Positions 22,841 through 32,407 of a DNA stretch of 33,002 nucleotides are shown one piece after another (the stretch's first letter is position 1; every line of letters starts with the position of its first letter). The DNA comes from Burkholderiales bacterium. Its GTDB lineage: Bacteria; Pseudomonadota; Gammaproteobacteria; Burkholderiales; SG8-41. The notes beneath the pieces were generated by a model that saw nothing but the letters and a program-made list of their open reading frames with translations, searched no databases and was not told the origin of the DNA. Where the stretch lies: contig JAHCLD010000006.1 of the NCBI GenBank assembly GCA_026125585.1, positions 1-33,002 of the forward strand. The letters are read 5' to 3'. Made by a program: the position numbers and the translations under genes.

Positions 22841-25828
22841 ACCACCACCCGCGACACCCGGCACAGCAGCACTTTCAGGTTGGTCTGGTCCGACACCGGA
22901 TCGCGCTGCGTCTTGTCGGTCAGGAAATTCACCGGCCGCCAGGGGTTGTACGGCTGGCGCTCGCCCCAGCCGATGGGAATGAACACCGCGGTCGGCCGGA
23001 TGCCGGCGTGCACCCAGGCCATCGCCTCGATGCTGCCGTGCGCCGACTCCACCTTGACGCGCTCGCCGTCGCGGATGCCGAGTTGCGCCGCCTTCTCCGG
23101 ATGGATCTGGCAATAGAGGTCGGGCCACATCTCCTGCGACTGCCAGAAATAATGCGTCCAGCTGTGGAAATGCGCCGCCGGCGGGCGGCCGGTGACGAGC
23201 TCGGTATCGAAGCCCTGCGCACGCAGCTTCGCGCCGGGATGATCCGGGCCGGGCGCGACGATGCGGCCGCGCGCGCTGCCGGTGGCCGGAGAGCAGAACG
23301 GCGAAATTACGCCTTCCTCGGCATCGGTCTCCAGCAGTTCCATGTACGGCAGGTCGACGAGCTGCTCGCGCTCCGAATAGAACTCCGGCAGCGCCGACAA
23401 GCCCAGCGTGTTGAATTTCGCTTCCAGCTCCGGCGTCCAGAATTCGAGCTTGCCCGATTTCGTCGGGAAACGCCGGCCCGGCGCGCCGGTGGGGACGGTC
23501 GTGCCTTCGAGGTACAGCGTCTCGATCTCCGGCGCGTCCTCGGTCGGCACGGGAATGCGCACCCAGCGGTGCGGCACCGAATGCAAGCGCTTCTGCGTGC
23601 AGCCTTTCATGCTCGGTGTATCGATGCAGACCTCGTCCCAGAACACGGCCGGGTCCTTGTATTCCTCCTTCAGCACGTCGCCGAAACCGAGGCGCTTGCC
23701 GAGCTCGACCCAGATCCAGGTGTCGGATTTCGCCTCGCCCGGCGGATCGATCATCTTGTCGATCCACACCACGCGGCGGTCGTCGTTGGAGCGGCCGATC
23801 TCGCCCTTCTCGATGCCGCTCGCCGCCGGCAGCAGGTAATCCGCGTACGCCGAAGTCTCGTTGGCAAACAGTTCGATGTGCACCATCAGGTCCAGCGCGG
23901 CGAACGCGGCGCGCGCCTTTGCCTGCCCCGGCCACTGCGCCATCGGATTGTTGCAACTGATCAGCGCGCGGATCGGATACGGCTTGCCGTGCAGCATCGC
24001 CTCGGTCCAGCCGGCGGGACTGCGGCGCACGCGCTGCTTGTTGATCTTCGGCGCGCGGTGCTCCGGCACCTTCGCCGCCAGCGGCGTGCCGGCGCTCATG
24101 TTGAAATAGGCGCCACCGCGCCGGCCCCAGTTGCCGGTGATCGCCGACAGGAACATCAGCACGCGGTTGGTCTGCGTGCTGTTGGTGTGCTGGTTGATGC
24201 CGCGGCTGGCGAAGATCACGCAGCCGTCGGCCGCGGCGATCTCCTCCGCAAGCTGGCGGATGTCGTTCGCCGCAAGGCCGGTGATCGGCGCCGCCCATTC
24301 CGGCGTATAGTTTTTCTGCAGAATGAAGTCGCGCCACTCGGCGAAACCCAGCAGCCAGTCGGCGCAGAACTGCGCGTCGTGCAGGTCGTTGGCGAGAATA
24401 TGCTGTGCAAGAGCAAGTGCCAGCGCCATGTCGGTGCCGGGGCGGATCGGCAGCCAGCGGTCGGCCTTCGACGCGGTGGCGGTCAGGCGCGGATCGACGG
24501 CGACCATTTTTGCGCCGTGCTTCAGGCGCCAGTCGTTGATCATGCCGAAGTACACTGGCCGCGTTTCGGCCTGGTTGTCGCCGATGTAGACGTAGAGCTG
24601 CGCCGAACCGAGGTCGTTCTCGGTATAGCTGTTGCCGCTGCCGATGCTGCCCAGCGTGATCTCGAAGGCGACGTTCTTGCCGCTGGCGCAGAAGGGATCG
24701 GTGCCGTCCTTGTTCGGCGTGCCGAACAGTTTCGCAAACATCGGGGTCGTCGTGCGGTAATCGAGGATGCCGGTGCGCGTGCCGACGAACATCGCCAGCG
24801 CCTCGGCGCCGTACTGGTCGCGGATTTTTTTCAGTTTCTCCGCGATTTCATCCAGTGCCTGGTCCCAGGAAATGCGCTCGAAGCGGCCCTCGCCGCGCGC
24901 GCCGACGCGTTTCTGCGGATACCGCAGGCGATGCTCGCTGTGGTACATCTGCAGCGTCAATTGCGACTTCGGACAGACGCGCCCTTTCAGCAGCGGATCG
25001 TCGTCGTTGCCGGTGATTTTCACTAACTTATTGTTTTTAAAGTGAAATTTAACCGTGCAGCAGTTGAAGCAGATATTGCAGCCGCCGGGCACGACACGGT
25101 CCGGCGCAGTGTCGTCCCGCGTTTCGCGGTACGGAAAAGCCGGCGACTGCGCCTGCACCGCGGTCTGCGCCGGCACGCCGTCCATGAACGCGGGACGGCG
25201 CGAGGTCGAAGGATGAGCGCGCGCCGGCGTCACCGCGGCCACGGCACCGACCGGCTGCGGCGTCGTGCGCTCCAGATAAATCGTCGCCGGTCCGAGCAGG
25301 AAATGGTCCTGATCGCGCGGCGCGCGGCCGGCGGCGCGCGCCTCGGCCAGCAGCTCCTCACGTTTACCAAAGCGGATCGCCTGCGTCGGGCAGACGCTGG
25401 CGCAGGCGGTGGTCTGCGCGCCCTCGGCGCGGCGGTCGACGCAGAGATCGCACTTCACCGCATGGTGGCCCTTGGCATCGTAGCCCATCGCGCTGTACGG
25501 GCAGGCCATCACGCACTCGCCGCAGCCGGTGCAGCGCGACTCGTCGACGCGCACGATGCCGGTGACCGGATCCTTGGCGATGGCTTTCGGGTTGACCGGG
25601 CAGGCGCGCAGGCAGGCCGGACGCTCGCAGTGCTGGCAACTCAGCGTCAGGAAGGCGAGCCCCGCCTGCTTCCAGCTCGCTGGCCCACACCACCTTGTTG
25701 CGGTACTCGCCGGGACCGAGCCGGTGCTCGGTCTTGCAGGCCGCCTCGCAGCTCTTGCAGCCAGTGCAGCGCTCGATGTCGATCAGCAGCGCGAGCCGTC
25801 CGGAAGGTCCGGCGTTCATCGTGTCCAT
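22837..25828 (-). CDS. Polyferredoxin-molybdopterin oxidoreductase fusion, split by an apparent one-base frameshift
   Basis: If one base is removed from CCCC at 25660-25663, a single 996-aa frame runs from ATG 25828 to the TAG at 22837. The first ~150 residues are a DmsB/NrfC-like [4Fe-4S] module with four Cys clusters: CTGCKSCEAACKTEH, CQHCERPACLRACP, CTGCGECVMACP and CDLCVDRRAEGAQTTACASV. A Pro/Ala linker leads to a DMSO-reductase-family catalytic subunit: its own cluster (CNICFNCC, then GRVCPKSQ), FVGTRTGILDYRT, PFCASGKN (possible Mo-ligating Cys) and a C-terminal domain with VTGRPPAAHFHS and IHPEKAAQLGIRDGE. No twin-arginine signal is seen, so a cytoplasmic location is likely. It is one base from the upstream membrane-protein gene. 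The substrate cannot be told from sequence. Without a correction the second piece is a 905-aa ORF from 25554. Confidence 0.8.
25020..25039 (-). repeat. AT-rich motif, copy C (inside the molybdopterin oxidoreductase gene)
   Basis: Minus strand TAAAAACAATAAGTTAGTGA. It is bracketed by TTTCACT and AGTGAAA, 7-bp perfect arms with a 16-base centre. It encodes FKNNKLVK, in a turn next to the N-terminal Fe-S cluster of the catalytic subunit. Confidence 0.6.
25660..25663 (-). other. Apparent +1 frameshift site (CCCC/GGGG run)
   Basis: Upstream the reading frame encodes CKTEHRLGPGEYRNKVVWAS followed by ELEAGG; downstream the continuing ferredoxin (LAFLTLSCQHCERPACLRAC) is in a different frame. Dropping one base of the four-base run joins them exactly. 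Sequencing error and a true mutation both fit. Confidence 0.75.
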
Positions 25829-25829
25829 T

Positions 25830-26609
25830 TCAGCCTCCCCAGGCCCGCAGATGCCACCAGGTGATCGGCCCGCCGTCGGCGACGTAGCCCGCGAAAAAGG
25901 TCACCGTGACCACGTGGATGACGATGCCCAGCACGAACAGCCAGGCCAGCGCCATGTGCAGCGGCCGCCACCAGGCCTGCCGCGCCGGCACCGCGGCGCG
26001 CGTGCCGAGCAGCCGCGTTTCCTCCCGCGCCAGCCTGCGGTAGGCCAGCGCGAGCCGCGGGCTGCGGATGAAATGCGGCAGATTGACCGAGAACGTGCCT
26101 TCGGTGGCCCGCGGATCGAGCCGCGCCAGCAGGCTGCGCTTCTCCGAGATCAGCGCGCGCAGCCGTTCGCGCGTCGCCACGTCGGGCACCCTGAACGCCG
26201 GCGCCTTGGACGCGAAGGTCGCGGCGATGCGCCGCGAGCCGCGCACGCGCGCCCAGATTCCCAGCGCCGCGAGCGCCAGCAGCGCCAGCAGCAGCAGCGC
26301 CGGCGGCCGGCGCAGGAAGCCGCCGGAGTGGATCGCGATCAGCACCATGCCGGCCAGCGAACAGGCCACATGCGCGTTGAACCAGTTCACCGGATTGGCA
26401 CCGCTGCCGCCGCGCTTGGCAACGACGAAGGCCACCGGCACCAGCAGCAGGGCCGCGCCGGCCACGCCGGTCAGATACAGTTCGGGGCTGCCCGGCGTGC
26501 GCCAGGCTTCGGGCAGGAAGCCGCGCAGCGCGAACCATGCGGCCATCAGAACAACGGCGGCGGCGGTCAGCTGCAGCAGGCGGGAATCGGCAAGGTCGCG
26601 TCGTGGCAC
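25830..26609 (-). CDS. Membrane protein with two H-x13-H helices, probable diheme cytochrome b subunit
   Basis: Predicted 259 aa from GTG 26609. At least five hydrophobic segments. His80 and His94 lie in one (AHVACSLAGMVLIAIHSGG), and His218 and His232 in another (PLHMALAWLFVLGIVIHVV). Two helices with H-x13-H are the usual arrangement for two stacked b hemes, so this subunit probably links the quinone pool to the downstream Fe-S/molybdopterin protein. A charged cytoplasmic-looking loop (~120-205) separates the halves and contains FRVPDVATRERLRALISEKR. It ends one base before the start of the oxidoreductase. No named family was recognised; the heme assignment is inference from the His pattern. 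Confidence 0.75.
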   Translation of the reverse strand: MPRRDLADSRLLQLTAAAVVLMAAWFALRGFLPEAWRTPGSPELYLTGVAGAALLLVPVAFVVAKRGGSGANPVNWFNAHVACSLAGMVLIAIHSGGFLRRPPALLLLALLALAALGIWARVRGSRRIAATFASKAPAFRVPDVATRERLRALISEKRSLLARLDPRATEGTFSVNLPHFIRSPRLALAYRRLAREETRLLGTRAAVPARQAWWRPLHMALAWLFVLGIVIHVVTVTFFAGYVADGGPITWWHLRAWGG

Positions 26610-26745
26610 GGAACGAAATGGGGCAGTTGCGGAGTGATTACCGGAATCGAAACGCTGGCGAAAACGCAGGTCGATTCTAGCATCAGCATGTGCTTATTCT
26701 TCCGCCGAATCCATATCGTAGGCACCGGAAGGAGACTGCCGGCGT

Positions 26746-29442
26746 TCAGTTCAACGCCAGCGTCACGCGCCTGACCTGCGGATCGTCGGTATCGGCGATC
26801 GCAAAACCCAGCTTCCCGCACAGATCGAGCATGGCGCGGTTGCCGGCCAGCACATGCCCGATCATGGTCTGCAGGCCGCGCGCGCGCGCCACGCCGATCA
26901 GCGCCGTCATCAGGCGCCGCCCGAGTCCGCGGCATTGCCAGTCATCGGCCACCGCGACCGCGTATTCGCAGCTGACGCCGTCGGGATTCGTGACATAGCG
27001 GCAGACGCCGATCTCCCGCTCCCGTCCGTCCTGCGCGACGACCGCGATGAGCGCCATTTCGCGGTCATAATCGATCTGCGTGAAGCGCGCGAGCATCTGC
27101 GGCGTCAGTTCGCGCAGCGTGTCCATGAAGCGCGAGCGTTTGCTGACCGGAGACAGCGCGCGCACGAACGCCTGTTCGATCTCCGCATCCTCCGGGCGGA
27201 TCGGCCGCAGCGTGACCGGGGTTCCGCCTTTGGGCGTCCACGTCGTGACCAAGTCCGAGGGATAGGGATGGATCGCCATGTGCCCGTAGCGCCCGCGCAC
27301 CGGCACGTGTTCGGCGACGACCACGCGCGCGTCGACGGCGATGGCGCCCTGCTCGTCGGCCACCAGCGGATTGATGTCGAGCTCGGCGATCCACGGCAGT
27401 TCGCAGACCATTTCCGACACCCGCAGCAGCACCGATTCCAGCGCCGCCATGTCCACCGGCGGCATGCGCCGGAAGGCGCCGAGCAACTTCGAGACCCGGG
27501 TATCGCGGATCAGTTCGGCGGCGAGATAGCCGTTCAGCGGCGGCAGCGCCACCGCGCGGTCCTTGTGCACCTCGATCGCCACGCCACCGGTGCCGAAGGC
27601 GATCGCGGGGCCGAACACCGGGTCGCGGATCACGCCGACCATCAGTTCGCGGCCGTTGGCGCGCCGGATCATGGGCTGTACCGCCACGCCGTCGATCCTG
27701 GCCTGCGGCTTCATCCGCGCCGCCTGCCCGGTGATCTGCGCGAAGCCGGCGCGCACCGCCGCGGCGTCGCGCAGGTTCAGCAGCACGCCGCCGACGTCGG
27801 TCTTGTGGGTGATGTCGGGCGAATCGATTTTCAGCACGACCGGATAGCCGATGCGGTCCGCGGCGGCCACCGCCGCCGCGGCATCGCGGGCGGTGACGGT
27901 TTCCGCCACGGGAATGCCGAAGGCCGCCAGCAGCGACTTCGATTCGATTTCGGTCAGCACCGCGCGCCGCGCCACCAGCGCGGCATCGATGATCCGCCGC
28001 GCCGCGGCGACGTCCGGCGGCGACTGCTGCGTCAGCGGGCCGGGCGTCTGCAGCAGCGTCCGCTGGTTGCGGTAGAACGACGACAGGTGGCCGAACATCT
28101 CGACCGCGGGATCCGGCGTGCGGAACGCCGGAATGCCCGCGTCGGCCAGGCGCTTGCGCGCGGCGGCCACGCCGGCCTCGCCCATCCAGCAGGCCAGCAC
28201 GGGCTTGCTGCGCCCGCGCGCGGCCTCGATCACCGCGCCGGCCACCTTGCCGGGTTCGGTCATCGCCTGCGGCGTCAGGATCACCAGCGCGGCGTCGACG
28301 CCGTCGTCGTCGAGGCAGGCGGTGACCGCCGCGCGGTAACGCGCGGCGTCGGCGTCGCCGATCAGGTCGACCGGATTGCCGTGCGACCAGTTCGCCGGCA
28401 GCGCGCCCTGCAGCGCCCCGATGGTGGCCGGCGCGAGTTCGGACAGCGGAATGTCCAGATCGGCGGCGCGGTCCGCGGCCATCACGCCGGGACCGCCGCC
28501 GTTGGTGATGACCGCCAGCCGTTCGCCGCGCGGCCGCACGCGCGCGGTCAGCGCCTGCGCCGCCGCGACCAGCTGGCCGATGGTGGTCACGCGGACGGCG
28601 CCGGCGCGGCGAACCACCGCGTCGAACACGTCGTCGGCACCGACGATGGCGCCGGTGTGCGATACCGCCGCGCGGGAACCCACCGGATGGCGGCCGACCT
28701 TCATCAGGATCACCGGCTTGATGCGCGCCGCGGCGCGCAGGCTCGAGAAGAACCGGCGCGCATCGCGCACGCCCTCGATGTAGAGCAGGATGTGCTCGGT
28801 CTGCGGATCGTTCACCAGGTAGTCGATGATTTCGCCGAAATCGATGTCGCGCGAGCCGCCCATCGAAATGACGCTGGAAAAGCCGACCCGGTTGGGCAAG
28901 GCCCAGTCCAGCATCGCCGTGCACACCGCGCCCGACTGCGACACCAGGCCCAGCCCGCCGGGAAGCCCGTTGCCGCGGGCGAACGTCGCGTTGAGCCCGA
29001 GGCCGGGCCGCATGATGCCCAGGCAGTTGGGGCCGATCACGCGCACGCCGTGGCGGCGCGCGTTGTCGAGCGCCGCGCGTTCCAGCCGGGCCCCGGCCTC
29101 GCCGGTCTCGGAAAATCCGGCGGTGATGACGACCGCCGCGCGCACGCCGGCCAGGCCGCACTCGGCCATCAGCTGCGGCACGGTTTGCGGCGGCGTGGCG
29201 ACGACCGCGAGGTCGACCTGCCGCGGCACCGCGCCGATGTCCGGGAAACAGGGCACGCCCTGCACGCTGCGGTGCTTCGGGTTGACGGCGAACAGTTCGC
29301 CGCGGTAACGCGCCGCGCGCATGTTCTCCACCAGCACCGTGCCGATCGCGCCGGCGCGTTCGCTGGCGCCGATGATCGCCACCGAGGCGGGCTCGAACAG
29401 CGGGGTCAGGTAGTGGCGGTCGGGCAGCGGCACGGGTGTCAT
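26746..29442 (-). CDS. Pat-like bifunctional protein: ADP-forming acyl-CoA synthetase domains plus GNAT acetyltransferase
   Basis: Predicted 898 aa from ATG 29442 with AGGAA upstream; the open frame extends to GTG 29481. Order: CoA-binding Rossmann domain (SVAIIGASERAGAIGTVLVE), succinyl-CoA ligase-like domain (VRVIGPNCLGIMRPGLGLN, GLVSQSGAV), ATP-grasp domain (GYPVVLKIDSPDITHKTDVG, ELMVGVIRDPVFGPAIAFG, ELDINPL), then a GNAT domain (~735-898) with WQCRGLGRRLMTALI for acetyl-CoA binding. This is the layout of the protein lysine acetyltransferase Pat (YfiQ/PatZ), which inactivates acetyl-CoA synthetase. Unlike what I recall for the Salmonella enzyme, the catalytic His of active synthetases seems present (AAVSHTGAIVG, near residue 262). 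A stem-loop GGCGTT-CAGTTC-AACGCC overlaps the stop. Confidence 0.9.
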   Translation of the reverse strand: MTPVPLPDRHYLTPLFEPASVAIIGASERAGAIGTVLVENMRAARYRGELFAVNPKHRSVQGVPCFPDIGAVPRQVDLAVVATPPQTVPQLMAECGLAGVRAAVVITAGFSETGEAGARLERAALDNARRHGVRVIGPNCLGIMRPGLGLNATFARGNGLPGGLGLVSQSGAVCTAMLDWALPNRVGFSSVISMGGSRDIDFGEIIDYLVNDPQTEHILLYIEGVRDARRFFSSLRAAARIKPVILMKVGRHPVGSRAAVSHTGAIVGADDVFDAVVRRAGAVRVTTIGQLVAAAQALTARVRPRGERLAVITNGGGPGVMAADRAADLDIPLSELAPATIGALQGALPANWSHGNPVDLIGDADAARYRAAVTACLDDDGVDAALVILTPQAMTEPGKVAGAVIEAARGRSKPVLACWMGEAGVAAARKRLADAGIPAFRTPDPAVEMFGHLSSFYRNQRTLLQTPGPLTQQSPPDVAAARRIIDAALVARRAVLTEIESKSLLAAFGIPVAETVTARDAAAAVAAADRIGYPVVLKIDSPDITHKTDVGGVLLNLRDAAAVRAGFAQITGQAARMKPQARIDGVAVQPMIRRANGRELMVGVIRDPVFGPAIAFGTGGVAIEVHKDRAVALPPLNGYLAAELIRDTRVSKLLGAFRRMPPVDMAALESVLLRVSEMVCELPWIAELDINPLVADEQGAIAVDARVVVAEHVPVRGRYGHMAIHPYPSDLVTTWTPKGGTPVTLRPIRPEDAEIEQAFVRALSPVSKRSRFMDTLRELTPQMLARFTQIDYDREMALIAVVAQDGREREIGVCRYVTNPDGVSCEYAVAVADDWQCRGLGRRLMTALIGVARARGLQTMIGHVLAGNRAMLDLCGKLGFAIADTDDPQVRRVTLALN

Positions 29443-29552
29443 GGTTCGGATTTCCTGGGCGGGAACGGCGGAAGGTTGCACGCAGTATAAAATACCGGTC
29501 GACGGATTCCGTCGCCATCGCAGATCCGACCATCGCCGCCATCCGCACCGAC

Positions 29553-29756
29553 ATGATTTCCGTGACCATCAACGGCGAACCGCGCACCCTCGACCGGGCG
29601 CTGACCTGCGCCGAGCTGGTCGGCGAGCTGGGCCTCGCCGGCAAACGCATCGCCATGGAGCGCAACGGCGAAATCGTGCCGCGCAGCCAGTACGGCCTTT
29701 GCGCCCTGCGCAACGGGGACCGGCTGGAAATCGTCGCCGCCGTCGGCGGCGGATGA
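29553..29756 (+). CDS. thiS: Sulfur carrier protein ThiS
   Basis: Predicted 67 aa. Ubiquitin-like carrier whose C-terminal glycine is thiocarboxylated to give sulfur to the thiazole ring of thiamine. Sequence MISVTINGEPRTLDRALTC starts the beta-grasp fold; IAMERNGEIVPRSQY and LRNGDRLEIVAAVGGG are typical, and the Gly-Gly end is intact with one extra Gly. ATG 29553 is chosen because family members begin at this strand; the frame extends to 29436. thiG follows 82 bases later. The TATAAAAT stretch at 29486 in the gap to the divergent acyltransferase gene may carry the promoter, but no -35 is seen. No TPP riboswitch was found. Confidence 0.93.
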   Translation: MISVTINGEPRTLDRALTCAELVGELGLAGKRIAMERNGEIVPRSQYGLCALRNGDRLEIVAAVGGG

Positions 29757-29838
29757 ACCTTCTTGACGCCGGTCATTGCCGCCCGCCGCAGGGGCCGCCA
29801 CAATGTCCGTTTCCGGCATTCCACACCACGACCGCCCC

Positions 29839-30642
29839 ATGAACACTCCTGAAAATCCAGACCCGCTGGTCATCGGCGGACAGACCTTCCGCTCCCGGCT
29901 GCTGATCGGCACCGGCAAATACCGGGATTTCGCCGAGACCCGCGCCGCCATCGACGCCAGCGGCGCCGAGATCGTCACCGTGGCGATCCGCCGCACCAAC
30001 ATCGGCCAGAACGCCGGCGAGCCGAGCCTGCTCGACGCCGTGCCAGCCTCGGCATTCACGATGCTGCCCAACACCGCCGGCTGCTACACCGCCGACGATG
30101 CGGTGCGCACACTGCGCCTCGCGCGCGAGCTGCTCGACGGCCACGATCTGGTCAAGCTGGAAGTGCTGGGCGATCCCAGGACCCTCTACCCGAACGTGGT
30201 CGAAACCCTCGCCGCGGCGAAAACGCTGGTCAAGGAGGGCTTCCGGGTCATGGTCTACACCTCGGACGACCCGATCGTCGCGAAGCAGCTGGAGGAGACC
30301 GGCTGCGTGGCGGTGATGCCGCTGGCTTCGCTGATCGGCTCCGGCATGGGCATTCTCAATCCGTGGAACCTGCAGATCATCATCGAAAACGCGAAGGTGC
30401 CGGTCGTCGTCGATGCCGGCGTGGGCACGGCCTCCGACGCCGCGATCGCGATGGAACTGGGCTGCGACGCCGTGCTGATGAATACCGCGATTGCGGCGGC
30501 GCGCGATCCCGTGCTGATGGCCGGCGCGATGAAACAGGCGGTTGCCGCGGGACGCGACGCCTGGCGCGCGGGACGGATGCCGAAGAAGCTGTATTCCGCG
30601 GCGCCCAGTTCACCGGCCACCGGGCTGATCGGCAAGCCCTGA
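29839..30642 (+). CDS. thiG: Thiazole synthase ThiG
   Basis: Predicted 267 aa. It condenses deoxyxylulose-5-phosphate, dehydroglycine and ThiS thiocarboxylate to the thiazole phosphate. [16 protein letters not shown], the Schiff-base Lys106 in [17 protein letters not shown], and the phosphate-binding glycine loops ([34 protein letters not shown]) are all present. Start ATG 29839 is preferred over an upstream start at 29776 that adds a low-complexity 21-residue extension. It is co-oriented with thiS and trmB. No thiO, thiE or thiC lies in the window. Confidence 0.96.
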   Translation: MNTPENPDPLVIGGQTFRSRLLIGTGKYRDFAETRAAIDASGAEIVTVAIRRTNIGQNAGEPSLLDAVPASAFTMLPNTAGCYTADDAVRTLRLARELLDGHDLVKLEVLGDPRTLYPNVVETLAAAKTLVKEGFRVMVYTSDDPIVAKQLEETGCVAVMPLASLIGSGMGILNPWNLQIIIENAKVPVVVDAGVGTASDAAIAMELGCDAVLMNTAIAAARDPVLMAGAMKQAVAAGRDAWRAGRMPKKLYSAAPSSPATGLIGKP

Positions 30643-30694
30643 TCCGCACCCGGGCGGGCATTGCCGGCGACCGTTTCCGTTACACTCGGCGGCC

Positions 30695-31381
30695 ATGAAT
30701 CCGCCGGAACAACAACGATCGATCCGCAGCTACGTGCTGCGCCAGGGCCGCGTGTCGAACGCGCAAAAGCGCGCCTGCGACACCCTGATGCCCCGTTACG
30801 GCCTTGAATACCGGGACGCTCCGGTCGACCTCGACCGGGTGTTCGGCCGCAGCGCGCCGCGCATTCTCGAAATCGGCTGCGGCATGGGCGAAACCACGGC
30901 GGCCATTGCCGCCGCCCATCCCGGCACCGATTACATCGGCATCGAGGTGCACACGCCGGGCGTGGGCAGCCTGCTCAAGCAGATCGACGCAGCGGGGCTG
31001 GACAATATCCGCGTGATCCAGCATGACGCGGTCGCGGTGCTGCGGGACATGATTGCGCCGGCGAGCCTCGACGGCATCCACATTTTTTTCCCGGATCCCT
31101 GGCCGAAGAAACGCCACCACAAGCGCCGGCTGATCCAGCCGCCGTTCGCCGCGCTCGCGGCGTCGCGGCTCAAGCCGGGAGGCTATCTGCATGCGGCAAC
31201 CGACTGGCACGAATACGCCGAACAGATGCTGGCCGTGTTCGGCGCCGAACCGCTGCTCGCCAACACCGCCGCGGCCTATGCCGAACGCCCGGCCTACCGG
31301 CCGCAGACCAAGTTCGAGACCCGCGGCCTGAAACTGGGCCACGGCGTCTGGGACCTCGTGTTCCGCCGGAAACCGCAATGA
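30695..31381 (+). CDS. trmB: tRNA (guanine-N7)-methyltransferase TrmB
   Basis: Predicted 228 aa. It makes m7G46 in tRNA using S-adenosylmethionine. The SAM-binding motif is [16 protein letters not shown], followed by [15 protein letters not shown] and the TrmB signature [18 protein letters not shown]. The C-terminus [17 protein letters not shown] is also diagnostic. It starts 52 bases after thiG. It ends at a strong palindromic terminator shared with the convergent tctC-like gene. Confidence 0.97.
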   Translation: MNPPEQQRSIRSYVLRQGRVSNAQKRACDTLMPRYGLEYRDAPVDLDRVFGRSAPRILEIGCGMGETTAAIAAAHPGTDYIGIEVHTPGVGSLLKQIDAAGLDNIRVIQHDAVAVLRDMIAPASLDGIHIFFPDPWPKKRHHKRRLIQPPFAALAASRLKPGGYLHAATDWHEYAEQMLAVFGAEPLLANTAAAYAERPAYRPQTKFETRGLKLGHGVWDLVFRRKPQ

Positions 31382-31382
31382 A

Positions 31383-31408
31383 AAACGGCGGCCCGCGGGC
31401 CGCCGTTT
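31383..31408. terminator. Bidirectional terminator between trmB and the TctC-family gene
   Basis: A perfect 26-base palindrome (AAACGGCGGCCC, GC, GGGCCGCCGTTT). On the minus strand it is followed by TTTTT overall, making it a good terminator for the TctC-family gene; on the plus strand only three T follow, so it is weaker for trmB. Confidence 0.8.
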
Positions 31409-31429
31409 CCGGAGTCGGCCGCGCCGACG

Positions 31430-32407
31430 CTACTGGTTGCCGCTGATCTTCGCCTCGCGGATCACGTCACCCCAGAGCTTGCGTTCGGACTTGATGAAAG
31501 CACCGAACTCCTCCGGCGTGCTGTACACGGCTTCGATCGCCATCAGGCCGAGATTCCTTTTGACCTCCTCGTCGCCGAGGGCACGCTTGAGGTCGGTGGA
31601 AACCTTGTCGATCATCGCTTTCTGCACGCCGGCCGGGAACATGATGCCCCACCAGTTGGCCGCGTCGAAGCCTTTCAGCCCCTGCTCCGCCATCGTCGGC
31701 AGTTCGGGATTGAAGGGGGTGCGCTGGCCGCTGGTCACCGCGAGCGCCTTGAGCTTGCCGGCCTTGATGTTGCCCATCACCGGTGGCGCATCCGAGAACA
31801 TCAGCATGATGTGTCCACCCTGCACCGCGGCGATGGAATAGACGCCGCCCTGGAAAGGCACCGTGACGATGTCGACCTGCGCGTTGCGCTTGAACATTTC
31901 GCCGACCAGATGCGACATGCTGCCCGGGCCGCTGGTGGCGTAGGTCAGGACGCCCGGCTGTTTTTTCGCCAGCGCGATGATGTCCTTGACGCTTTTGACC
32001 GGCAGCGTGTTCGGCGTGACCAGGATGTTCGCCGCGCGGGTGATCTGGCTCACCGGCACGAATTCCTTGTCGACGTCGTATTTGACCTTGTTCAGCAGCG
32101 GATTGGCCACCACCGGGCCGAAGTTGCCGAGCAGGAAGGTGTAGCCGTCGGGCGCCTGCTTGGCCGCGTACTCCATGCCCACCGCGCCGGCTGCGCCCGG
32201 ACGCGATTCCAGCAACACGTTCTGACCCCAGTATTCGGTCAGCTTCTTACCGATGATCCGCGCCATGACATCGGAACTGCCGCCGGCGGGATACGTCACC
32301 ACGAAACGCACCGATTTCGACGGATAGGCCTGGGCCTGCGCCGGCACACCCGCCAGGGTGGCGACGGCCGCTGCCGATGCGATCAAGATCTGCTTGATGT
32401 TCACCAT
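31430..32407 (-). CDS. Tripartite tricarboxylate transporter substrate-binding protein (Bug/TctC family)
   Basis: Predicted 325 aa from ATG 32407, six bases after a perfect AAAGGAGG. Signal peptide MVNIKQILIASAAAVATLAG ends near PAQAQA, then the family opening YPSKSVRFVVTYPAGGSSDV. Other hallmarks are VLLESRPGAAGAVGMEYAAK, APDGYTFLLGNFGP, VLTYATSGPGSMSHLVGEMF and DIVTVPFQGG, and the C-terminal domain with GFDAANWWGIMFPAG. It binds carboxylate-type ligands in the periplasm; the ligand is unknown. No TctA/TctB membrane genes lie nearby, which is usual for the expanded Bug family. The longer frame to 32530 would bury the signal peptide and is rejected. The 232-base gap upstream (32408-32639) has only weak promoter-like AT-rich sequence. 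Confidence 0.95.
   Translation of the reverse strand: MVNIKQILIASAAAVATLAGVPAQAQAYPSKSVRFVVTYPAGGSSDVMARIIGKKLTEYWGQNVLLESRPGAAGAVGMEYAAKQAPDGYTFLLGNFGPVVANPLLNKVKYDVDKEFVPVSQITRAANILVTPNTLPVKSVKDIIALAKKQPGVLTYATSGPGSMSHLVGEMFKRNAQVDIVTVPFQGGVYSIAAVQGGHIMLMFSDAPPVMGNIKAGKLKALAVTSGQRTPFNPELPTMAEQGLKGFDAANWWGIMFPAGVQKAMIDKVSTDLKRALGDEEVKRNLGLMAIEAVYSTPEEFGAFIKSERKLWGDVIREAKISGNQ

Noticed and set aside
23008-25026. 672-aa open frame on the + strand opposite the molybdopterin gene
   Set aside because: No domain and shadow-like composition; the minus frame has clear Moco and Fe-S motifs.
26854-29490. 878-aa open frame on the + strand opposite the Pat-like gene
   Set aside because: It is rich in Arg/His/Ala, has no recognisable motif, and is the expected shadow of a high-GC gene whose true frame shows conserved domains.
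29484-29493. TATAAAAT as a thiS promoter or divergent acyltransferase promoter
   Set aside because: No -35 hexamer at suitable distance on either strand; kept only as a remark.
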